64,000 nt of DNA from Lacibacter cauensis (GTDB lineage: Bacteria; Bacteroidota; Bacteroidia; Chitinophagales; Chitinophagaceae). The notes below the pieces were generated by a model, which was not told the origin of the DNA, did not search any database, and saw nothing but the letters and a program-made list of their open reading frames with translations. Where the stretch lies: NCBI RefSeq assembly GCF_007830055.1, contig NZ_VLLE01000002.1, positions 1,189,953 through 1,253,952 on the forward strand, in the 5' to 3' direction. Positions 20,301 through 27,877 of the stretch are shown piece after piece (the stretch's first letter is position 1; every line of letters begins with the position of its first letter). The position numbers and the translations under genes were made by a program.

Positions 20301-20630
20301 ATAACAAACCGCATTTTGTTGGAGCAGAGAGAAGGCCTTGTTCGTAGCAAGCGGCCCCGCTGTTACCTGTTGCTGCAACTTGTTATAGACCGCTTTATTT
20401 TTTTGAGGAACAAGTTGGGCACCGGCAAATTGTTGTTCGAAATTTTTTAATCGGCCGTTTCTTGTTGCTGTATGGATGGTATGCAACGAATCAAGCGTAC
20501 GGGCATTGACCGTGATGTTTTGAGCCGATGTAGCCGAAGGCATGTTGGAATGACCTGTTTGTTGCGCATACACCCATGTATGCAGTGTAATACAGGTAAG
20601 CAGTAAAAACAGAAATCGAAGTACGACCAT
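17316..20630 (-). CDS. Large secreted Ig-repeat protein with T9SS type B (CHU_C) sorting domain
   Basis: This 1104-residue protein has signal peptide MVVLRFLFLLLTCITLHTWVYAQ. The first half has propeller-like repeats (ADGSILLAGRTKN, LDTNGNLIWLKTYEAR). Roughly residues 600-1010 hold five or so Ig/PKD-like repeats of ~85 residues, each with LGADT.xC, LxAxxGFxxYxW and PGxYxVxV. The last ~90 residues are the gliding-motility-type domain (YVPNAFTPNNDQLNDVVYP; FNRWGKLLF; GWNGTAAG). This domain directs export by the type IX system and retention at or release from the surface. It looks like an adhesin or surface sensor. It is probably a single gene, as the flanks are non-coding. Confidence 0.92.
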   Translation of the reverse strand: MVVLRFLFLLLTCITLHTWVYAQQTGHSNMPSATSAQNITVNARTLDSLHTIHTATRNGRLKNFEQQFAGAQLVPQKNKAVYNKLQQQVTAGPLATNKAFSLLQQNAVCYTISGRNFLKQDSLVLYTNDACKTRDGNVLVTGEFGEYTPYLVESGAYCMKTDIEGNVLWAKLYDSVEVGGSDYTYYTRVIELADGSILLAGRTKNRISGNDDFVLTKLDTNGNLIWLKTYEARLWQGFNGSGDSFPLTDLEEDPANGAIYFTGGLWGGISCVTKVSSSDGSVYWSNGYDGFDSEQPFGIVINSDHLLLFDLVNGYYNQSYVQVTALNKTNGDTLFSKSISQTGDVSLARLYRGTQVVKLNNGHYRLCGSTTRYFQFPAFTGTIDLFHAGVIDLDANLNFVKAWGFKNRLEANGYNTKISLFPDGSGLFTMLDYVSSYNAETIICLFKDDQIYHQRKRIHANEGIPYEPASLQLADGGFLNIKLMGDSTKTGAQGSRIDYYRIHTSDTASLCIGLKDSSTSVYYFNFEPANRRINSVLPNMFRESRVKQFEQWNFSLHPDPACVVVSNCDTLVLRSTATTICPGNAITITIGKNKACGSLIPLEYDSSFVSGVTQLTDSTYRFHFNKPGKGFIRASLMGCVLRKDSVFIEVLPAVYSLNLGADTVICPDNQIVLHARSGFASYQWQDGSTDSTFTVRNPGKFYVTAINGCGTVYSDTILVNNHPPIPLNVGADRTKCNTDTLRLTAPAGFINYNWSPAYGLSATTTQTVIANPMVDTSYVLKAELKPGCFAFDTVRVSVFRSPVIHLGADTSFCKGDSLQLHAGAGFVKYQWSTGGNAQTQTVYAAGNYSVAAVTNQGCTSYDTLRILNVFTNPVVSLDQQEAICTGSSKLLDAGSFTSYLWNDGSTARTFTVNQPGVYAVMVKDNNGCLGRDTTRITTLLPLPAQFLPADTSICTYDQLTLKPTQGFRSYLWSNNSTNNTLTIAAPGLYWLTVTDQNNCVGQDSVLVSPKECLTGIYVPNAFTPNNDQLNDVVYPIIGGNVIQYRFSIFNRWGKLLFTTTERGKGWNGTAAGYPQDPGLFTWTCTYQLEGGQPQTAKGFVMLMR

Positions 20631-21180
20631 AGCAGTTAAAAAAGAAACAGGTAAACGGAGTTATACCCATCTTGGTATTTCTAAAGATAACCATTGAAAG
20701 ATGGTTAAAGCAGACAGCGTTGAACTTATTCATAATCGTGTTAATTGCAGGGATAACTGTGGAAAGATTGTTGCCGAATTAGAATATAAGTCACCGGCCT
20801 TTTTTACGCAACTCCGGTTAAACAGGGCATTCGACTATTAATCAACCTGATAAAACAAGGATGCACAGAACACTACAAATGATGAGACGACAGTTGTGTA
20901 AAAATAAAATCAGGGTTCAAGCCGCCAACTTAGGAAGTCCATTAGCAGTAGCCTTTCAGGTTACTTTCGGGGCACACAAAAAGTGACAAGAAAAAATAGT
21001 CGCTTCATTAATCTACGTCAATCTATTGATCAATGCAGACACTTTTACCAATGTGCAGGATCGTATAAAAGGAGGTTCCGGAATGCAGTTATTACCTTAT
21101 ACTGCGGCTATGCAAACAAGGAGAAAACAGTTTGTTGAGGATCTTACATAACTGTTTTGTAAATACCACTGCTGGCAAAA
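20631..21180. other. Non-coding stretch with a possible gene remnant
   Basis: No convincing gene is seen. On the plus strand an open frame without a start codon, about 20988-21151, ends in ...QLLPYTAAMQTRRKQFVEDL and a stop; its protein-like end suggests a decayed gene fragment, but the source was not recognised. The remainder upstream of the large surface-protein gene would hold its promoter; no perfect -7 element was found there. Confidence 0.25.
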
Positions 21181-21213
21181 TAAAAAAGCCACTCAAAATA
21201 TGAGTGGCTTTTT
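21181..21213 (-). terminator. Intrinsic terminator of the HNH/ATPase operon
   Basis: The arms AAAAAGCCACTCA and TGAGTGGCTTTTT enclose a five-base AAATA loop and are flanked by A- and T-runs on both sides, so it can work in both directions. It lies about 200 bases past the stop of the HNH gene on the minus strand and next to the tRNA-like 3' end, the normal place for a tRNA terminator. Confidence 0.75.
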
Positions 21214-21230
21214 GCGGACCGGACGGGACT
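21214..21230 (-). other. tRNA 3'-end remnant / candidate attachment site
   Basis: The 17-mer GCGGACCGGACGGGACT on the plus strand reads, on the minus strand, as the T-loop to acceptor end of a Bacteroidota tRNA. The rest of the tRNA is missing: the upstream bases (21231-21240) instead form a 9-bp hairpin with it. A terminator follows directly, as for a real tRNA. This is the usual trace of integration into a tRNA 3' end. tRNA identity is not certain. Confidence 0.4.
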
Positions 21231-21417
21231 TTCCCATCCGCCCTTTATCACTTAAAACACAATATTTTATCCGTGTTCTTTTATCTTGCTAACCGAATTG
21301 CTCCCTTTGGCTACAATTCATTAACCATTGATTACAAATAGCAAAGATGCCTTATAAAATTACCAATTTTGAAAACAGTTTGCAAAGGAATAGCACAATT
21401 TATTTATAGCAAGAAAA

Positions 21418-22239
21418 TTAAGTTATATTATTCTTGGCAAGAAACTTCTTTACAAAAAAACGACTCATCCCGGCGTATGGCTTTTCTTTCTCAGTAAATG
21501 AAAGCAAAATCTTTAATTCATCTTCAAATACTTTTTTTTGACCTGCACTGTTGTCATTATTGAACCGTACAAGTTCTCGAATTACCCGGTCCATTTGCTG
21601 ATACAATAATAACAGCTGCTTTTTCCGCTCTTGTACTAACAAGTGCCTTTGTAATACAAACACTTCTATTGACTTTTTCCCTTTATTAGTAAGTGGAATG
21701 ACTACAGCTTCTTTGTCTTCGTATTCAAGTTCTTTTGATGGGTCATCAACACACGGATTGATCAACAATCTAACCTTCTCCTCTTTACTTAGCCTATGAG
21801 TATGTTTAAGCAACCGCTTTGATTCGTCGGCTACTGGGAACTGATCTAGCTTCCCGTAACTGGTTAGAGTGGTTTCACCATACAGAATATGTTTCCGTCG
21901 TTGATTACAATGCATACATGCCAGGAATAAATTACCCCAATCATTTGCCAACCAATAGTAACCTGGTGTTTGAGGGTTCTTTTCATTCACTTTTCCTTTG
22001 GGTCGAAAATGCTCAACATCTCCATCTGAAACATGGCCATAAATGCTCTCACAGTAAGCACATTTTACAAACACCTTCTTCAATTCATCCTTAAGTCTTG
22101 CATCGTTGTACATCTCAAACTCAAATGACTCCGAACTTCCACTTTTATAATGCGCAATGGCTTCTTTAGTCTCTTTTACCCACTTCCCGGAGGGATCATT
22201 TAGAAACGTAGGTGCTGGTGGTCGATTTATATGAATCAT
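21418..22239 (-). CDS. HNH endonuclease, TIGR02646/PtuB type
   Basis: This 273-residue protein starts MIHINRPPAP, typical of the retron/Septu-associated HNH family TIGR02646. It has a zinc pair CAYC (60-63), the HNH strand DVEHFRPK with the general-base His77, the signature YYWLANDWGNLFLACMHCNQRRKH (Asn103, Cys108, Cys111, Asn112, His117) and a helical C-terminal half. Such proteins are the nuclease effectors of Septu-like systems, activated by a partner ATPase. The gene overlaps the ATPase gene by four bases (ATGA) and is followed by a terminator. The nuclease motif appears complete. Confidence 0.88.
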   Translation of the reverse strand: MIHINRPPAPTFLNDPSGKWVKETKEAIAHYKSGSSESFEFEMYNDARLKDELKKVFVKCAYCESIYGHVSDGDVEHFRPKGKVNEKNPQTPGYYWLANDWGNLFLACMHCNQRRKHILYGETTLTSYGKLDQFPVADESKRLLKHTHRLSKEEKVRLLINPCVDDPSKELEYEDKEAVVIPLTNKGKKSIEVFVLQRHLLVQERKKQLLLLYQQMDRVIRELVRFNNDNSAGQKKVFEDELKILLSFTEKEKPYAGMSRFFVKKFLAKNNIT

Positions 22240-24407
22240 AACCAGTCCAAATTTTGTGATTTTACGATATTGCTTACTTCTTCAATGGTTTCTTTTTTCA
22301 ATACTTCCTGTGCTTTGAAACCATCATCTCGTATTTTTTGAGCAATTGTTTGATCAATAACTTTAAATAAGACTTGCTCCCTAGGTGTATTGCCCAGCAT
22401 TTCCTTTTCAGACAGCTTTGTTGATAGCTCATTTATTTTGTCAATGTCCGCTTGAGACTTATCCTCTTCTTTTTTACTTAACAATCGGTAATATTCCTCA
22501 TAAGTCTTTTCAACTTCTTCATCAACTATATTGATCAGACCGAACAAATCTGATGTCAGAAGCTGTTCAATGCGCATAAGATTGTGGTCAGGTAACAATT
22601 GATCATCTAGTGCTTTAATGGTATTTTTTTGATCACGAACAAGTACTATCACTTCTCCATGCGATAACCCTCTCAAACAAAGAGGTTCATGTGTTGTTAC
22701 AATAAATTGTAGTTTAGGGAAAGCCCTGCGAAGTGCACCTGCTATTTTCATACGCCACCTTGGATGCAAGTGATTTCCAATCTCATCAATCAAGACAATT
22801 CCCTGAGAGTTGTGATAACTTGCCATATCTAGTGAAAGTGTTGACATTATATCTGCAACCAATGCTGTTATTGTCTTGTAGCCGTCACTGTTATCTTCTA
22901 AATCATGATCTTCTCCGAATTGCTGTATATTAATTTTTCCATTTTTCAACCAAATCTTATCATCACCTCTTAGTGCCAATACATCAAAAAAAGCAGGTGC
23001 AACTCGCTCCTTAAATTCATGAGAACTAAGACTGTTTAGCCAATTCTCTGGATTGTTCAATGAAACACTATAATCAAACAAATTCCTTACATTCTGATAA
23101 GGCTCTTTGTTACTGTCAGGTTGTATCCCACCTTTCGGCAGTAATCGTGTAGAACCATATGCTAGAATAAATGTGGGAGCTTCTTTAAGTTTTGATATGA
23201 AGCCATTTTTATCAAATTCTAAAACAATTGGCTCGTCATGTTCATAGCTATTGATTATAACTTTTCCATTCTCCTTGCCCCGTCTAAGAATATCAACAAC
23301 ATCCAAATTCAGTTTAGCTAACTGCTCTTGTGTAGTTAATGCTAAAGCTACTGCTTGTAAAATTGAGCTTTTCCCAATACCGTTATCGCCTAATAATAAT
23401 AGCCAAGATTCACGATTGCTATCTTCTTCTAATGGTTTAACGTTTAGTCTTAAATGCTCGATTGACTTGAAGTTTTCTATCTCAATTGATTTTATAGAAA
23501 ACCTTTTCAGCGATGTGAGTTCTGATGTAACAGCTTTAATTTGCTTTTTATTAAAATCATTAGTTATCTCGGTTCCAACTAGATTTGGCAAATTAACTTT
23601 ACTGTTAGCTTTATTTACCCTTGCTAAGCTTTGCCAAACTTTACCATTATTTCTAAACCACTTTTCAAACACCATCCTTTGAATTGCCACATGTTCTGTT
23701 TTTGGCCTTTCAGAATAAAGATCCCCAATTTCTTTTACCAATCTTTTTCCCAATGCACTACTAAAGCTCATTAAAGAAGACAACTTGTTTAGTCTGGTTC
23801 GTAAATTGGCTACAACCGTTTTCCGTTTGCTTATTAGCTCCCGTCTATTTAATCCTAAAATCTCAATTGTGACTTTGCCTTTTTTTGTAATCTCTTTTGC
23901 CCTTCCATTTTCTTCAAATAAAATATGCTCTTTGGGTTCATCAATACATGGATTAATTAACAATGGATTTTCTGCTAACAAACCCTGACCCTTTGTACCT
24001 ATCGCACAGCGCAAATTTTCATGTTCAAGAGGAAAATAATCTCTTTTATATTTTTGGCTGCACACTTGGCATGCCAAAAAAAGATTATCCCATTCATAAG
24101 CTAACCACCAATAATGACTGGGTGCATATTCTTTGGAATTCAACCCTCTTGATCCGGTTTTGGGTCGAAAATTGTCTATTTCGGCTATATTATTAATCCC
24201 AATACCCACTTCACAGTAAGCACACTTCCGTTGAAACATCTTGTTCAGATCAGCCTTAATTGGATTCAATATCCCTAACTCAAAACGCATCCTTTCAATT
24301 TGATCGCTTTTCTGAAAGTTCTCCTCAAGCTTTTTTTTTGCATTCCTGATTCGATCAGATTTAAGATAGGCAGGGGATGCTGTCCTTTTTATTTTAATCA
24401 TTTGCAA
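22236..24407 (-). CDS. AAA/ABC-type ATPase with N-terminal degenerate HNH domain (PtuA-like)
   Basis: This protein has 723 residues. Residues 1-130 resemble the HNH partner (CAYC 62-65; EIDNFRPK 76-83; WDNLFLACQVCSQKYK), but the catalytic His is Asn79 and the usual CN is CS, so this copy is probably inactive. From residue 300 onward it is an SMC/ABC-like ATPase: IENFKSIEHLRL, Walker A GDNGIGKS (340-347), signature-like SDGYKT (507-512), Walker B IVLIDEIGNHLHP (537-549) and switch TTHEP (571-575). It matches the PtuA/OLD-less ATPases that gate HNH effectors. It starts 12 bases after the amidohydrolase stop and overlaps the downstream HNH gene, so the three form one operon. Confidence 0.87.
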   Translation of the reverse strand: MQMIKIKRTASPAYLKSDRIRNAKKKLEENFQKSDQIERMRFELGILNPIKADLNKMFQRKCAYCEVGIGINNIAEIDNFRPKTGSRGLNSKEYAPSHYWWLAYEWDNLFLACQVCSQKYKRDYFPLEHENLRCAIGTKGQGLLAENPLLINPCIDEPKEHILFEENGRAKEITKKGKVTIEILGLNRRELISKRKTVVANLRTRLNKLSSLMSFSSALGKRLVKEIGDLYSERPKTEHVAIQRMVFEKWFRNNGKVWQSLARVNKANSKVNLPNLVGTEITNDFNKKQIKAVTSELTSLKRFSIKSIEIENFKSIEHLRLNVKPLEEDSNRESWLLLLGDNGIGKSSILQAVALALTTQEQLAKLNLDVVDILRRGKENGKVIINSYEHDEPIVLEFDKNGFISKLKEAPTFILAYGSTRLLPKGGIQPDSNKEPYQNVRNLFDYSVSLNNPENWLNSLSSHEFKERVAPAFFDVLALRGDDKIWLKNGKINIQQFGEDHDLEDNSDGYKTITALVADIMSTLSLDMASYHNSQGIVLIDEIGNHLHPRWRMKIAGALRRAFPKLQFIVTTHEPLCLRGLSHGEVIVLVRDQKNTIKALDDQLLPDHNLMRIEQLLTSDLFGLINIVDEEVEKTYEEYYRLLSKKEEDKSQADIDKINELSTKLSEKEMLGNTPREQVLFKVIDQTIAQKIRDDGFKAQEVLKKETIEEVSNIVKSQNLDWL

Positions 24408-24419
24408 AAAGTTTAAATA

Positions 24420-26186
24420 TTAAATTTTCACAGCACCGTGTAATCTGCTGTACAAAAACTCTCTTGGATTTACTCTCGCAATCTGGTCAAACTCTTCTTC
24501 AGTTAAATCATCAACCATATCAGCCAGCATATTCTTCTCAGATTTATGATTGCGGACAACATAAAAGTCTGTACCAAAAAGTACACGCTTTCGCAAAATG
24601 CCATTCATTAACGTTTGCTTTAATAAAGGCTGTATTTCTTTACTATGAATTATATAACTAAGATCTGCATAAACATTAGGATATTGTAACATAATACTGC
24701 AGATTATCGAATACCAATCAACGTACTTCCAGATGTGTTCTATCTTTCCGGGTTTGGAGTCTCCTTTTTCATCTGTTAAAAAAGTGATTCCCTTTGTTGG
24801 ATTTCGAACCAGTTGAGCAGCATAGTTTTCCCTGTCAAATTCAAAAAATCGATTCCACTCATCGTCTCCACCAAAGTGCCCGAAACACAATTTAAGGTGG
24901 CTGAGATTATACCTGAGTGGAGTATGATCGTTTATATAACCGTAAAGATCTTTAACGCTTTGAGAAGTGGCCTTACCTACCAACTTTCGCAGCAATTGTT
25001 CTTCCAGTAAACACAAATAATTTAATGGGTGGGTGAAATTATTACAGTATTCTTGATTCTCGATTTCTAGCAATCTTAAGCTTACATAATCTCCATTTCC
25101 ATTTGCTTGCTTAAATACTGGATGTTCATCCCATTCTTTTTTCTTTACTCCTCTATAGAAAATAGTTCCTCTTATACAATGTGTCAGAATTGGCAACCCG
25201 TTGTCAGCTGCATACTTCCAAAGTGGTAATAACGATTCGTCAAACGGATAATAACCTAAAGCAGGATAAATTTTAAACCCATTAAACTTTGAATCTTCAA
25301 TATATTCTTTAATAAAACAATCAGTTAGTGTAACCTTGCCATCTTTGAATGTATAATCAAAATGAGATTTTCCCTCAGCCACTATACGCCTTGGTTCTGC
25401 AAATACAAAAGGGAAAAAAAGATCCTTATTGTCCTCTTTTCCCTTTATTTGTTTAAGCTCCTCCATTTGTTGCCGGTAAACACTTTTACTATTTAAATCA
25501 CCCGCATCCATAAACTCCATATCCATCGGTAGAACTACAAAACCAGTTCCTTCAGGATATTGGCTTTTCAATCTTCTAAATACGTCTCCTTGTTTATCAT
25601 AAAATGCAAATCGCCCAATATTTAAATATCGACCAGCAAGTTCTTTTGTTTTAGACCCGGGCAGTATACCTAAAAAAGACCATGTTTTTTTAAGAATAAA
25701 AAAGAACATGTTCCTGCCTGACTGAAAAAAAAGTAAAAAGAACAGAATTAGTAATATTTTCCATCCATTTGCAGTAGGCATCCAAAGCAAGTGCTTTCTT
25801 TTCATCCAATCTCGTACAATAGACGATTGTTCGTGTATAGTCTTTTTTGGGTCTCCAACCGAAGCCAGCCAATCATTAACATAAAAGATAGAATGTATAA
25901 GTAGCCAGGCTCCAGCCATAAATGCTAAGGTTCCTAATATTTTATAACGTCGTGTTACAATTTTTATGTTATAAAAAAAATCTCTTGTTCGCTTATACCA
26001 AGGTTTAAATTGTAAGGTGTAAGGGTTTCTATACCACCACCTGAATATCTTTACAAGCTTTGAGACAGAAAAAAGATAGAAAAATGGCCATGGCACAAAT
26101 GTTTTTGCAAGCCATGGCGGAACATGATCACCTGTAAAAATGTGAGTGTGGCAGTTAATAATCGATGGTTTTGGCTGGTTGTCCAT
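24420..26186 (-). CDS. Membrane-anchored amidohydrolase-family protein
   Basis: This 588-residue protein has amidohydrolase-superfamily metal and catalytic residues: HxH at 13-15 (NCHTHIF), Lys305 in GFKIYPALGYYPFD, His336 in LPILTHCIRG, His437 in CFGHFGGDDEW and Asp540 in VLFGTDFYVVRNH. Unusually, about 170 residues inserted after the first motif carry two clear hydrophobic helices (about 81-103 and 143-165) and a possible third near 31-48. It should therefore sit in the inner membrane with a TIM-barrel active site. It is the first gene of the ATPase/HNH operon. Hydrolysis of a small molecule or signal is possible; the substrate is not known. Confidence 0.8.
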   Translation of the reverse strand: MDNQPKPSIINCHTHIFTGDHVPPWLAKTFVPWPFFYLFSVSKLVKIFRWWYRNPYTLQFKPWYKRTRDFFYNIKIVTRRYKILGTLAFMAGAWLLIHSIFYVNDWLASVGDPKKTIHEQSSIVRDWMKRKHLLWMPTANGWKILLILFFLLFFQSGRNMFFFILKKTWSFLGILPGSKTKELAGRYLNIGRFAFYDKQGDVFRRLKSQYPEGTGFVVLPMDMEFMDAGDLNSKSVYRQQMEELKQIKGKEDNKDLFFPFVFAEPRRIVAEGKSHFDYTFKDGKVTLTDCFIKEYIEDSKFNGFKIYPALGYYPFDESLLPLWKYAADNGLPILTHCIRGTIFYRGVKKKEWDEHPVFKQANGNGDYVSLRLLEIENQEYCNNFTHPLNYLCLLEEQLLRKLVGKATSQSVKDLYGYINDHTPLRYNLSHLKLCFGHFGGDDEWNRFFEFDRENYAAQLVRNPTKGITFLTDEKGDSKPGKIEHIWKYVDWYSIICSIMLQYPNVYADLSYIIHSKEIQPLLKQTLMNGILRKRVLFGTDFYVVRNHKSEKNMLADMVDDLTEEEFDQIARVNPREFLYSRLHGAVKI

Positions 26187-26447
26187 ATTAGCTTTAAGTG
26201 AATTTTGATTATTGCTCCTTTCTATAACCTGTAACTTAATTTAGGTACCAAAGGAGAAAGGAGATAAATAGCATTCAAAAGGTAAAAGACAAATAAGGAA
26301 TTAATAAAGAGTTCTAATAAGCTAGGAAATACACACTTGGCACTAAAATAATATATGAAAGGGATAGTTACAAATTTCTAGCATACTACTTTGTGGGTAT
26401 CTTCAAGCAAATGGTAACAATTACCTTCACAATTTCGAAATAACAGT

Positions 26448-26714
26448 TTATTTCCCCTCCATCCTCTGCACTTTCACCACACCCGGTAATAAATGCAACA
26501 GCGAATTAATGGCATCATTTCGCAATTTATCAACCTGGCAGTTGGCGATGATCATGGCGGTGCCATCCTGGTACCGGTGCAGATTAAAATCGTTTAGTAG
26601 CACATTGTTATCTTGGAAGAACATAGCCAGTCTTCGCAATGTATCCGTTGGGTTTTCGATCTGCAAGACAAAGACACAGTTCGTTCTTACAAGTTCAACT
26701 TTTAAATAACTCAT
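26448..26714 (-). CDS. Small ACT-like domain protein
   Basis: This 88-residue protein has the pattern of an ACT/ferredoxin-like fold: an alternating beta-strand start (YLKVELVRTNCVFVLQIEN), a helix (PTDTLRRLAMFFQDN), then VLLNDFNLHRYQDGTAMIIANCQVD and a final helix ending in GVVKVQRMEG. ACT domains bind small ligands such as amino acids or act as dimerisation modules. It lies 64 bases after the RteC-domain gene on the same strand and may be co-transcribed. A binding partner or ligand cannot be named. Confidence 0.6.
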   Translation of the reverse strand: MSYLKVELVRTNCVFVLQIENPTDTLRRLAMFFQDNNVLLNDFNLHRYQDGTAMIIANCQVDKLRNDAINSLLHLLPGVVKVQRMEGK

Positions 26715-26778
26715 AGCGGTCCTTATTTACACTGGCAGCAATACTTTAGTTGAAAAATATTTGTGAAGGCATTCGGTA

Positions 26779-27333
26779 TTAGCACTCTGTTGCCATGATT
26801 GTCCGTAAGTAATCTTCAAACTTTTCCAGTGCAAGGTATTTGCCCATCAAAGCATCAAACAAACTGCTGTCCCTGCTATTGTTATGACGGGTAAACCATT
26901 CAGCGTCGGCATAAGTATTTCGTTCTTGCACATATTCATAGAAAACCGGGTTTTCTTTCTTTAACTTCTCTTTTCGTTGCAATTGCCTTTTGTAAAAATT
27001 TCTCAGTTCGTTCTTATCAGCTTCAAGTTCTACTGTTTTAAACAGGATGATATGATAGCAATACGTGTAAAATTCTACCTCAGCATGAAACAGTGGTTTA
27101 ATTTGTTTGAAAAAAAGGATCTCATCTTCTACACGTTCAAATGTATGATTACGTACAGCAGCAATCATTTTCTCTTTATATAACCCGGCAATTTCAAAAC
27201 AAGCCTGCACAAGTTCATCCTCCTGCACATTCTTATTTTTGCAGTTCTTTATTTCCCTGTGCATTTCTTCATAAAGGTCAATACAGTTCCTTAAAAAGAC
27301 ACCTTGTTCAGTTTTCGCCGGAATCTGGAGCAT
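26779..27333 (-). CDS. RteC-domain protein
   Basis: This 184-residue protein matches the N-terminal part of RteC regulators of Bacteroidota conjugative elements: LFFKQIKPLFHAEVEFYTYCYHI, a charged stretch, then NPVFYEYVQERNTYADAEWFTRH. In CTnDOT, RteC activates excision genes. The C-terminal HTH-like half typical of full RteC is absent here, while a protein with a similar C-terminal half starts at 39781, so this may be a standalone domain or an element remnant. It is mostly helical and highly charged, with no signal peptide. Confidence 0.65.
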   Translation of the reverse strand: MLQIPAKTEQGVFLRNCIDLYEEMHREIKNCKNKNVQEDELVQACFEIAGLYKEKMIAAVRNHTFERVEDEILFFKQIKPLFHAEVEFYTYCYHIILFKTVELEADKNELRNFYKRQLQRKEKLKKENPVFYEYVQERNTYADAEWFTRHNNSRDSSLFDALMGKYLALEKFEDYLRTIMATEC

Positions 27334-27877
27334 ATAAATGATTTATAGTGTAACAAATGGTTATTGCTGACTAGTTTCCTTTCAAAGAAAAAGGGCTGCT
27401 GACACTTGCGCAAACAGCCAGCCTCTATTGATTATGAATAATATTTTTTTAAAAGTCGGAGTCCTGTAGAAACAGCACTCCATTGATTTATGACTAAACC
27501 AACATGAGAAATCGTTTTGTTCCATTTTATAAAACGAGGAGGCAGTAGAAACAACCTCCGCCTCATTCCTAAACAATGAGCATGAGAAAAATTCTTTTAT
27601 AATAAAGAACTGGTTAGTTCCTGAATCTTATTTATTCCATCAATCAATCCTGAGCGAACCTGTCCCGTTTAAAAGGAGTCGAAGGGTAAAAAAGGCAGCT
27701 TCACATATTGTCAGACGTTCTTGATCCACTGCCTCTTTATTCAAAACTTTACTTTTAGGAGCGAATTAAAATAAGCCCCGGAGGATATTGAAATCGTTAT
27801 GGTTTATAAATAAACAAATTGTTGAATACACAAAACTTAGAGTAAGAAACTCACTTAAATAATAATCAAAAAACTCG
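27334..27877. other. Non-coding region with tandem hairpins and one palindromic mini-repeat
   Basis: No gene is supported. It holds three successive stem-loops (27394-27419, 27458-27481, 27538-27559); the last two share the layout GGAGN...AGAA...NCTCC. It also holds one CCTGAGCG...AGTCGAAGGG repeat at 27648-27686. It separates the stop of the DsbD operon from the RteC-domain gene on the same strand, so the hairpins could end or attenuate transcription. Confidence 0.5.

Noticed and set aside
20491-20733. 80-codon minus-strand frame
   Set aside because: Mostly in another frame of the start of the large surface protein gene; no motif.
27382-27576. 64-codon minus-strand frame
   Set aside because: Lies across the tandem hairpins and ends in low-complexity sequence; no protein-like pattern.
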